Shown piece by piece: positions 56,730 to 64,000 of a stretch of 64,000 nucleotides of DNA. The stretch spans positions 2,914,001-2,978,000 of the forward strand of contig NZ_AP023179.1 of NCBI RefSeq assembly GCF_013426915.1, written 5' to 3'. A program made the translations under genes and the position numbers. This stretch comes from Paraburkholderia sp. PGU19 (GTDB lineage Bacteria > Pseudomonadota > Gammaproteobacteria > Burkholderiales > Burkholderiaceae). The notes beneath the pieces are model-generated. The model made no database searches. It had not been told where the DNA came from and saw only the letters and a program-made list of their open reading frames with translations. Within the stretch, counting starts at the first letter, position 1; the number at the start of each line of letters is the position of its first letter.

Positions 56730-59068
56730 AAACTATCCGACCGGTTCGGTGCACGCTCGCGCGTGCCACCTTTGTGACCGCAGCGCTCGCGCCGATACTG
56801 CTTGCGGGATGCGGCGGTGGCAGTGACGACTCGACGGCGTCGAGCGGCACGAGCTCCGCGAAGCTCGCCGACACCTCGTCAGGTACGAGTTCGGTGTCGT
56901 TGTCGCCGCTGTCAAGCACGGTGGCGAGCACGCTGGTGAGGCCGGCGTTCTACACAGCCCCGGCGGTGTTGAACCCGCCCTCCGACATCGACAGCGCGGC
57001 GCCTTTCGCGTCGGCCAATCAGCCTCCTGCCGCGCAAGCGTCGACGTCGACAATGGCGGCCGTGTCGCTTGCGCAGTTGACGCCGCAAACGATTGCACGG
57101 CACGCTACGAGGACTGCGCGGGCGGCGACGAATTCAACGCAGATAACGACGTATACGCCGGCGCAGATTCGCGCGGCCTATCAGCTACCGCCGCTGCCGT
57201 CGTCGTGGAGCAATGTGAGCGCGAGCGAGGCCGCGCAAATGGGAGCCGGACAAACGATTTACGTGATCGACGCGATGAGCGATCCGAACGTCGTCAAGGA
57301 ACTCGCGGCGTTCAACCAGAAATTCGGCTTGCCGGGCTGCACGACGACCACCATCGCGCCGTACGCGTCGCTGCCGCTCGCGGCCCCTAGCAGCAACGCG
57401 TGCCAATTCTCGGTCGTGCGCTCGACGACCAGCGGCGCGATGACGTCGAACGCGCCGCCGTACGACTCGGGCTGGGCCACCGAAATCGCGCTCGACGTGC
57501 AGTGGGTCCACGCTACCGCGCCGCTCGCGCGCATCGTGCTGATCCAGGCACCGGATGCGTCGACCAGCAGCCTGATCGCGGCGGTCAACCTCGCGAACGC
57601 GATGGGGCCCGGCGTCGTGTCGATGAGCTTCGGCGCCCCCGAAGGCTCGTGGACCGGCTCCGTCGATTCGGCGTTCAAGCACACGAACATGACCTACGTG
57701 GCCGCTACCGGCGATAACGGCACCGGCGTCGAATGGCCGTCCGTGTCGCCGAACGTGCTGGCCGTTGGCGGCACCCATCTGAGTTACGACGGCACCACCA
57801 GGAACGAAACGGTGTGGTCGGGTACCGGCGGCGGAATTAGTCAGTACACCTCGGTACCGGCGTATCAGACCAAGTCGGTGCCTGGACTCGGCACGCTGAC
57901 GAAGCGCTCGGTTGCCGACGTGTCGTTCAACGCGGATCCGTTCAGCGGTCAGTACGTCGCGGTCATCACGCCCGACGCGGCCGCGCCGAGCTGGTACAGC
58001 GTCGGCGGCACCAGTCTGTCGACCCCGCAATGGGCCGGCATCGTCGCCGTCGCCAATGCACAGCGGTCGCGCAACAGTCTCGGCGAACTCGGCCTCGCGC
58101 AGGCGCAGTTGTACGGTACCGTCTCGACCGACGCGGGTCTGTACGCGACTGCGTTCTACGACGTCACTTCGGGCAACGACGGTTACTGCTCGAGCTGCTC
58201 GGCCCATACCGGCTACGATCAGCCGTCGGGTCTCGGCACACCGGTGGTCGGCAGCCTGCTGTCGACGCTCGGTGTGTCCAAGGCGCCGCCGCCGGTCGTG
58301 TCGGCCGCGACGGTCAAGGGCACGGCGGGCAGCGCACTGTCGTTCATGGTGGCGGCCAGCTCGTCGGACCCGCTCAGCTGGTCGCTCGCGAATGCACCGC
58401 GGGGCATGAGCATAGATAGCTCCGGCCAGGTGACATGGGCGCAGCCGGTCGCCGGCACTTACAAGATGACCGTGACCGCGAGGGATACGGTCACCGGCTC
58501 GACGGGCAGCGCGAGTGCGAACGTGACCATCGTCGCGGCATCGAAGCCGGTCGTGCAGGCAACGACGATCGCGGGCCAGGCGAAACAGCCGCTCAGCTAT
58601 CAGGTCGACGTCAGTGCGGCCGATCCGGTCAGGTTCTCGCTCAGCGGCGCGCCTTCGGGCATGTCGATCAGCAGCGCCGGCGTGATCAGCTGGAGAACGC
58701 CTGCGAAGGGCACGTATAGCGTCAGCGTCAAGGCGACCGACACCAGCAACGGCCAGTCCGGTTCGGCGACGATGAGCGTGCGGATCTCGTCCGAGGCAAC
58801 GGGCCCCGTGATCTCGGCTGCGCCGATCAGCGGTGTTGAGGGCCGCGCGGTCAGCGGCGTGATCGATATCGAGGACCGAGGCGCGGACAACGTGCAGGTC
58901 GACATCAAGGGCGCGCCGTCCGGCATGGTGTTCGTCGAGAGCGGGCCGGGCTTGGTTGCCAAATGGCGGCACCCGGTCGCCGGAACCTACATACTGACGC
59001 TGACTGCGGTCGATTCGGCGGGGCTCAGCTCGCAGGCAAATCTGGTGGTGACGATCGGCACGCGCTGA
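56726..59068 (+). CDS. Sedolisin (S53) serine-carboxyl peptidase with C-terminal Ig-like repeats, lipoprotein
   Basis: 780 residues. The N-terminus has a lipobox (ILLAGC, C29) and a low-complexity Ser/Thr linker. The S53 catalytic domain spans about residues 150-555: E253 and D257 in YDSGWATEIALDVQW, oxyanion D330 in AATGDNGTG, and the nucleophile S430 in GGTSLSTPQWAG. A calcium-site region (FYDVTSGNDGYCSS) follows. From about 560 there are three repeats of about 80 residues, each ending GTYxxxVxAxDTxTG-like, of Ig/cadherin type. No clear propeptide domain is seen, unlike many family members. It would act at low pH outside the cell or at the outer membrane. Confidence 0.93.
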   Translation: MKTIRPVRCTLARATFVTAALAPILLAGCGGGSDDSTASSGTSSAKLADTSSGTSSVSLSPLSSTVASTLVRPAFYTAPAVLNPPSDIDSAAPFASANQPPAAQASTSTMAAVSLAQLTPQTIARHATRTARAATNSTQITTYTPAQIRAAYQLPPLPSSWSNVSASEAAQMGAGQTIYVIDAMSDPNVVKELAAFNQKFGLPGCTTTTIAPYASLPLAAPSSNACQFSVVRSTTSGAMTSNAPPYDSGWATEIALDVQWVHATAPLARIVLIQAPDASTSSLIAAVNLANAMGPGVVSMSFGAPEGSWTGSVDSAFKHTNMTYVAATGDNGTGVEWPSVSPNVLAVGGTHLSYDGTTRNETVWSGTGGGISQYTSVPAYQTKSVPGLGTLTKRSVADVSFNADPFSGQYVAVITPDAAAPSWYSVGGTSLSTPQWAGIVAVANAQRSRNSLGELGLAQAQLYGTVSTDAGLYATAFYDVTSGNDGYCSSCSAHTGYDQPSGLGTPVVGSLLSTLGVSKAPPPVVSAATVKGTAGSALSFMVAASSSDPLSWSLANAPRGMSIDSSGQVTWAQPVAGTYKMTVTARDTVTGSTGSASANVTIVAASKPVVQATTIAGQAKQPLSYQVDVSAADPVRFSLSGAPSGMSISSAGVISWRTPAKGTYSVSVKATDTSNGQSGSATMSVRISSEATGPVISAAPISGVEGRAVSGVIDIEDRGADNVQVDIKGAPSGMVFVESGPGLVAKWRHPVAGTYILTLTAVDSAGLSSQANLVVTIGTR

Positions 59069-59758
59069 GCCGACTCGTCGCGCTGCCGCAACGTCGCTGC
59101 CGGCGACGTTGCGGCGCGCTGTTGGTGAAAGCGCGGCTTGGGAGCGGGAAGGCAGCGAGTCTGTGGGTCAGCATCGCAGCCGTACAGTGGAAATCTATTC
59201 GTACAACGACATAACGAAAGCCTTCATCAGTCTCGCGAACGTCCAGGGCTCGAGCGTTCCCCATCCCGGATACTCGGACGGCGGCTTGCTCACTTCGGGG
59301 AGCCACGCGATCGCACCGTCCCCGTCAGCCCGTCGCCCCCCCTATTCCCAGTGAATCTTCCATGCGTGCGACGGTTTGCCTGATCGAGGGTCTGTCGACA
59401 TGTGACTATCAATTGCTCGGTGGGCACGGCCCGAACGGACGTTGCCTGATGGCGGCGATCGGCACTTCCTGGCCGAATCCGGGCCGACAGCAAACGCACC
59501 ATACCGACCCATAAGAGACCCTCGACTCACCCAACAACGGCCATTCATTCAGATGGTCCATAATTGCCAGCATATCGAACATGGCTGATGACCGACCAAC
59601 CAATGTCCCCAGACGAAATCAACACAATGCTCCCAGCTGTTTGAAGCGTGGTGCCAGGCCCTTTGCGACATTTGCGATTGTTGATTCTCAGTGAGGTCAA
59701 CTCCTTGTTGAGCTAACTCGAGAATTCCCCGCGGCATTGGATGACGCTTATAGATAAT
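59069..59758 (+). other. Stretch without a recognisable gene
   Basis: About 690 bases. CGTCGCTGCCGGCGACG at 59091-59107 is a G/C-rich hairpin directly after the protease gene and may terminate it. The rest shows no supported frame. Confidence 0.45.
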
Positions 59759-60085
59759 TCATTTTCCTACTCCCGTCATTTCGAATAGCCTAAAAGCAAT
59801 TCGCGCAGCTACGATAAATCCAAATAGCACTAATAGCATCGATGCGAGCGGAATAATTAGCGTTTTTCTTCTTTCGCCTTTACTGTCATAGAGAATGTAA
59901 TTGGAAAGTCGCGGGTACGCCTTGATGCGAAAAGGAATTACAATGATGGCCAAAAGCGCGAGCACAAAGTCAGCGATCCGCCAACTCGTACCTGCTTGCT
60001 CCTTATTGAATGCATGGAAATAGAAAAACATTAGCAAGCTTAATAGAAAAATAAAGTCGACGACATGTCCTATCTTCCTATTCAT
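59759..60085 (-). CDS. Hypothetical inner-membrane protein
   Basis: 108 residues; ATG 60085 follows GGAGGG. Three hydrophobic helices (about 8-26, 36-52 and 78-98) and a basic loop. A/T-rich codon use unlike the flanks suggests transfer. Family unknown. It lies 91 bases downstream of the DUF5625 gene and is probably co-transcribed with it, perhaps as an effector-associated or immunity-like pair. Confidence 0.65.
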   Translation of the reverse strand: MNRKIGHVVDFIFLLSLLMFFYFHAFNKEQAGTSWRIADFVLALLAIIVIPFRIKAYPRLSNYILYDSKGERRKTLIIPLASMLLVLFGFIVAARIAFRLFEMTGVGK

Positions 60086-60176
60086 TGCGACCCTCCAGTT
60101 GTTCGTCCGGCTCCGATCTCATACGAGTGACCCGATCGATGCTACGATGATCGTTAGAGTTGGCAACGCGATCTCC

Positions 60177-60743
60177 TCAGTCGCTGAGTGGTACTGTATT
60201 TGGGTGCCATCCAATATGAACCGCGCACGGTATTCCGGAAAACTCTGGTACCGATTTTACGGTACCAATTTCCACGTGATAGACGCCCGGCCTTAATTCA
60301 ACGCCATACATGTATCTCGAATAGTATCCGTTGTGATCGCTACTAAAGCGATGCGCGATCACCCCTTCAACATTGTGGATGTGGTCAATAATTACCGACC
60401 CCGTGATATCGACAATCCTTATATGGATTGGAACGATTAACCCCGGCCTGCCATAGCGACCGTCAGGATATCGTGAACCGTCGCCAACGACACGGATTAC
60501 TCGCTCTTCATCGCCCCGTCCCTTGTAGTACACGTTGAGGAGAAGTTGATATACACGATGTTCCGTGACTTTAATGTCGATCCTTATGGTGGAATCGGAG
60601 CGACTGATGTCGAATGGCGCGATATCTTCCGGTAGATTTCGGACCGGTCCGGCCATCGACGGCGTGGTACCAAGTAAAAGTAGCCACGTGGAAACCGAAA
60701 GGATTAATGGCCTGGCCATCATCAAAAAAGCACGCTTTGGCAT
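60177..60743 (-). CDS. DUF5625 family secreted protein
   Basis: 188 residues; ATG 60743 has AAGGAG 9 bases upstream. Signal peptide MPKRAFLMMARPLILSVSTWLLLLGTTPSMA. The mature domain (FDISRSDSTIRIDIKVTEHRVYQLLLNVYY, then YGVELRPGVYHVEIGTV) is a beta-sandwich of the DUF5625 kind, known mainly from Burkholderia and often near type VI secretion toxin islands. The function is unknown. Confidence 0.82.
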   Translation of the reverse strand: MPKRAFLMMARPLILSVSTWLLLLGTTPSMAGPVRNLPEDIAPFDISRSDSTIRIDIKVTEHRVYQLLLNVYYKGRGDEERVIRVVGDGSRYPDGRYGRPGLIVPIHIRIVDITGSVIIDHIHNVEGVIAHRFSSDHNGYYSRYMYGVELRPGVYHVEIGTVKSVPEFSGIPCAVHIGWHPNTVPLSD

Positions 60744-61109
60744 GCGTCTCACTCCTTCGCTCTAATATCTTGGCGCACAATTCGGCGTCGTTTCGAATGA
60801 TCACTGAAATCTCGGGACACCGTTTGTGCGCTGGACAACCTGGCGAGCGCCTTGATTGACTGCCCTGTCGGCCGTCCATCGGCGATTGTCAGCAATCTTT
60901 GAGTCAACGTCGAACGGCCGAAATTGGCCGAACTCTGCCTCATGCGCCGACGATTCCGCCCGCTCGCCAAGGGTTATGCAAAAGACACGTTGCAGCCCAT
61001 TACAGCCCATCATGCCCCGGACAAGCGGACTGTCGTACCGCGCAGAAGCTTTGATTCCAATCTTTTAACACTGCTGAGCACATTTTATGGGTTTGACCAT
61101 TTGACTACT
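60744..61109 (+). other. Stretch without a recognisable gene
   Basis: About 365 bases between the DUF5625 gene and the LOTUS gene. No supported frame; it may be the promoter region of the DUF5625 gene. Confidence 0.4.
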
Positions 61110-61892
61110 TCACGTGGGCCGATGGGTGGCGGTGTTAGTACCTCGCTCTCTGAACCAGGCGACGCGGGAGTCACCGACGTTCGCGCGGTACTGCAAATCG
61201 AATATGCGTGATTCGCTGAGTACTTGCCCCCAAGACCGACAACCGTACTCGCGCGGTGTCCGACCAGGATACCTTTCGACAATGAACGCGACGGCATCGT
61301 CGAGTTTTGTCCAACCACCGATTGCCAGTTCGGCGGTGGCTTCACGGAGCGCGCAATCAATTCCAGACAACGCCCATTCAATCGTCCCGTCAGGCCTTCT
61401 GCCGTCGATCAAAAAGTCTGAGAATTCTGGGGTCTGCACCAAGTCCGCCATAAGTGCCCTAGATTTCTCCATTACGTAGGCCCACCGACGCAGCCGCTCG
61501 AAGTGCCCGTCAATCCGTCCGTAACACTCGTTCAGATAGACTCGCGCGGCGGCGCAGCCATCGGTACACCAGAGATTGAAACGATCAATGAAGTGGTGCG
61601 CCAGCCCGTTGCGCAACGCGATCAGATCGTTCAAATCCGCCTTAGTCTGCGCGTAGTCCGCAGCGGACATCTGAAGTTTGATTCGATAGCCGACCGCAAG
61701 GGTATCGGGAACTATAGTCTTCCAATCGGGCGCTGAATTGGGAGCCTCAGCGGCCACCACGAATGAACCTAAGAGTCTTTTGACCAAGGCGCCGAGACTG
61801 TCCGTCGCCAACTCGTCAACGCGCTCCGCCCGAACTTGCTCTAACTCGTGGACTCTACCCATGATTTCATGATGGGCAACAAGCTTCTTCAT
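61110..61892 (-). CDS. OST-HTH/LOTUS domain protein
   Basis: 260 residues from ATG 61892. The helical N-terminal part contains LNDLIALRNGLAHHFIDRFNLW (a HEPN-like or helical N-terminus). The C-terminal about 75 residues (IDCALREATAELAIGGWTKLDDAVAFI, TPREYGCRSWGQVLSESRIFDLQYRA) form a LOTUS domain, a winged-helix fold that binds RNA. The same frame upstream reads MKNGAVPG, TAG, QREVQRLLGRCLLRLQQYEQL from ATG 61982, so the gene may once have begun there and now restarts at 61892. RNA binding is inferred. Confidence 0.8.
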   Translation of the reverse strand: MKKLVAHHEIMGRVHELEQVRAERVDELATDSLGALVKRLLGSFVVAAEAPNSAPDWKTIVPDTLAVGYRIKLQMSAADYAQTKADLNDLIALRNGLAHHFIDRFNLWCTDGCAAARVYLNECYGRIDGHFERLRRWAYVMEKSRALMADLVQTPEFSDFLIDGRRPDGTIEWALSGIDCALREATAELAIGGWTKLDDAVAFIVERYPGRTPREYGCRSWGQVLSESRIFDLQYRANVGDSRVAWFRERGTNTATHRPT

Positions 61893-61982
61893 CAGCTGCT
61901 CGTATTGCTGAAGCCGCAGTAAGCAGCGGCCTAGAAGACGCTGAACCTCTCGTTGCTATCCCGGCACGGCGCCATTTTTCAT

Positions 61983-62279
61983 TGTCTTGTCGACCTCAGC
62001 ATTGGACCTTAGACGAATGCGCACAGGCTTAGCGCCATATGCCCCTCCAAGTCTGAAAGGTTACCTGAGTTGGTATGGATGTCGGCTATTGGAGGCAACC
62101 CTCCACTGCCCGTTCCTCGCCAAACCCGGAGGATCGTCGCTTACCGGCGATTCGCTCGCCCTCGTGCCATGCCGAACTTCCGTAACCGACCCTAAGCTGT
62201 CTCGCGTCGTAATTGACTGAACGTCTGATATTTATCTCCAGGCGGTCATTCGACGCGAACCGTGACTGGGCGCTAGTTT
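61983..62279 (+). other. Short stretch without a recognisable gene
   Basis: About 300 bases between the LOTUS gene and the end of the NRPS-like gene. No supported frame. Confidence 0.4.
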
Positions 62280-64000
62280 CTATGTTTGTAGGATTGGGCG
62301 CGACGACGGTTGGGACGGCGGCGCGTCGCCGCGCAACGCGTCGTCGAGCGCCCGTGCAACCCCCAGCATATACGGCTCGACGAGCATGTCACTGTGGCCG
62401 CCTTCTACCTCGACGACCTTCAGCCCGGCGCGCGCGACACGTCGCCACAGTGACATCGGATCGGCGCGGTCCACCAACGGAATCAGCGCATCCATATACA
62501 GGATCGGTCCGGCGCGATATCGCCGCGGCCGGTATCGCGTCATCGCAACCCGCATGGTCTCGCGCACGCGCCGCTGCATGGGTGGCAGCCCGACGGCATC
62601 AGGTGCCGGCTTGTGTGCGGTGCGTCCGAGTCGCAGCCGCATGCGGTCGAGCGCACCAGCGAACTTGCCGCGCATGAATCGTCCGCGCTGCGCAGCCGGC
62701 ATCTCACGCAGCGTATGCCACTGCCGCGCGACGTAGTCAAACTGATGACGCAGCCACGCATCCCACGGCAGACAATGTTCGTGCACGTACGTGTCGAGCA
62801 TGCACAGCAACTCGATCTCCTCGCCCGCGCGATGCAGTTGCTGCGCGATCTCCATCGCGATCAGCCCGCCGAACGAGTAGCCGAACAGCGCGTACGGCCC
62901 GTGTTCCTGCACGATGCGTATCTGCTCGATATAGCCGCGTGCCATCTCGACGACGTCCTGTTGCGCAGCCTCCTTGCCTTCGAGAAGACGCGCGATGAGT
63001 CCGTACACCGGCCGCGGGCTCCGCAACGCGCCGATCAGCGCACGGCATTCCAGCACCGATCCGGTGACGCTGTGCGCGACGAACAGCGGCGTACCACTTC
63101 CAGCGCGCATCAGCACCAGCGATTCTGCCAGGGCGTCGGCCGCATCGTTGACCATGACGTTGGCAAGCCCGGCGATGGTCGGCGCCGTAAGGAGCGTCGT
63201 GAGCGAAATCGTGCGGCCGGTCGCCTGATGCACATGCGTCGCCAGCTCGGCGGCGAGCAGCGAATCGCCGCCCAGATCGAAGAAATTGTCGTCGCGAGCG
63301 ATCGGGCTGAAGCAGAACAGGCTCTCCCACAGCGCTTGCAGGTAAGGCTCGAGCGCCTCGCGAGTGGTGCCGGGCGGCGGCAGCGTGCGCATCGCGAGAT
63401 TCAGCGCTGGATGCTGGCGGATCACGTCGAGACATTCGGGGTTGCGCAACGCCGCTGCGTTGGCAACCGGCAGCCCGTTGATCGCATCGCGCGCAGCCGC
63501 TTCGGACGGCTTGCCGCTGTGCGTGACCGGCAATGCATCGACCGCGAGGATCACGTCCGGCACGTGCGCTGGTGACGCGCGGCGTGCGAGGTCACGGCGC
63601 ACCTGCGACTGCAGCGCGACGGTGAGCGCGACGCCGTCCTGCAGCACAAGAAGCAGGACAATGCAGCGCTCACGCGAACGCGCCGGTACGCCCGTGGTCA
63701 CAGCAGCGCCCCGCGCGGCGGATGAAGTGGGCGAACCACGCCCATCGACGACCATCGCGTCACGGATACCGGGGATGTTGTTCAGTACACGGTAGATCTC
63801 CGCAGGACCGACTTTGACGCCACTCACGTTCAGCACGCCGTCGCAGCGGCCGTGCATGCGCGCGGAGCCTTGCGTCGAGAACTCGACCAGGTCGCCATGT
63901 GTCCAGACACGCGGATTCGCCATGAAGTAGGCTTTATGAAAGCGGGAGCCATCCGCATCGCCGAAAAACCCGAGCGGTCGTGACGGGAACGGATTCGCGC
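62280..64000 (-). CDS. NRPS-like protein: adenylation C-terminal part, carrier domain, thioesterase (5' end off window)
   Basis: The frame is open to the window edge; the last 573 residues are visible. First comes an adenylation subdomain of the acetoacetyl-CoA-synthetase kind (FMANPRVWTHGDLVEF, GRCDGVLNVSGVKVGPAEIYRVL, LPVTHSGKPSEAAARDAING with the A10 lysine). Then a carrier domain with the phosphopantetheine serine in DNFFDLGGDSLLAAELA. Then a type I thioesterase with GYSFGGLIAMEIA and the catalytic histidine in VEGGHSDMLVEPY. It activates a carboxylic acid, holds it on the carrier and releases the product. Activation requires a PPTase such as the one at 36020. Confidence 0.9.
   Translation of the reverse strand, partial: ANPFPSRPLGFFGDADGSRFHKAYFMANPRVWTHGDLVEFSTQGSARMHGRCDGVLNVSGVKVGPAEIYRVLNNIPGIRDAMVVDGRGSPTSSAARGAAVTTGVPARSRERCIVLLLVLQDGVALTVALQSQVRRDLARRASPAHVPDVILAVDALPVTHSGKPSEAAARDAINGLPVANAAALRNPECLDVIRQHPALNLAMRTLPPPGTTREALEPYLQALWESLFCFSPIARDDNFFDLGGDSLLAAELATHVHQATGRTISLTTLLTAPTIAGLANVMVNDAADALAESLVLMRAGSGTPLFVAHSVTGSVLECRALIGALRSPRPVYGLIARLLEGKEAAQQDVVEMARGYIEQIRIVQEHGPYALFGYSFGGLIAMEIAQQLHRAGEEIELLCMLDTYVHEHCLPWDAWLRHQFDYVARQWHTLREMPAAQRGRFMRGKFAGALDRMRLRLGRTAHKPAPDAVGLPPMQRRVRETMRVAMTRYRPRRYRAGPILYMDALIPLVDRADPMSLWRRVARAGLKVVEVEGGHSDMLVEPYMLGVARALDDALRGDAPPSQPSSRPILQT

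Noticed and set aside
57185..58972. 595-residue minus-strand frame over the sedolisin gene
   Set aside because: Antisense shadow, Arg/Asp-rich; the plus-strand frame carries all S53 motifs.
62613..63575. 320-residue plus-strand frame over the NRPS-like gene
   Set aside because: Antisense shadow of carrier and thioesterase domains.

Overview
The window looks like a chromosome segment of a Burkholderia-type beta-proteobacterium (Paraburkholderia or Caballeronia are my best guesses). The basis is high GC and a housekeeping order typical of that group: yqgE-ruvX-pyrR-pyrB-pyrC', rubredoxin next to thiD, and groES-groEL behind a CIRCE operator. The genus is an inference from gene order and protein style, not from a database search.

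Region 1 (1-15.2 kb) is core genome cut by mobile DNA. A pyrimidine operon on the minus strand (yqgE, ruvX, pyrR, pyrB, pyrC') is split between pyrR and pyrB by an IscB element: a full-length RNA-guided nuclease with intact RuvC and HNH residues, and a structured omega RNA leader upstream. The element's right-end hairpin lies next to the pyrB start. A group II intron of class C type sits immediately behind the groEL terminator. Its reverse-transcriptase gene is cut in two by a 2.94-kb large serine recombinase element whose junctions share only the three bases CGC.

Region 2 (16-27.9 kb) is a lower-GC, tightly packed minus-strand operon for a surface glycan. It holds a WecE-type sugar aminotransferase, two methyltransferases, an EmrE/EamA-like small membrane protein, a polyprenyl-phosphate glycosyltransferase, a large polytopic membrane protein, a PhyH dioxygenase, a GH43-like beta-propeller protein, a NeuD-type acyltransferase and a WbqC protein. 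A frameshifted membrane protein lies at its downstream end.

Region 3 (28-56 kb) is accessory and strongly decayed. It carries broken genes (narK, DegT, SRAP, LysR, TetR, FMN oxidoreductase, VpsR-type activator, Rep_3 replication protein, DUF3560, DUF1643), phage or integrative-element remnants (excisionase, integrase pieces), IS110, IS5 and IS66 remnants, and a TnpB element with a readable omega RNA end and guide. Intact genes among them include a Sfp-type phosphopantetheinyl transferase, a Tat-exported tyrosinase, a large secreted protein, and DUF3892 and DUF3022-like proteins. More than twenty frameshifted, stopped or truncated genes suggest relaxed selection, as in a host-restricted or symbiotic lineage. 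Assembly error must be excluded first.

Region 4 (56-64 kb) holds a lipoprotein translationally coupled to a sedolisin (S53) protease with Ig-like repeats, a DUF5625 protein, a LOTUS/OST-HTH protein, and the end of an NRPS-like adenylation-carrier-thioesterase protein that runs off the window.

The strongest common thread is that three classes of RNA-guided mobile element (IscB, TnpB and an IS110 transposase with a candidate bridge RNA region) lie within 40 kb of each other.
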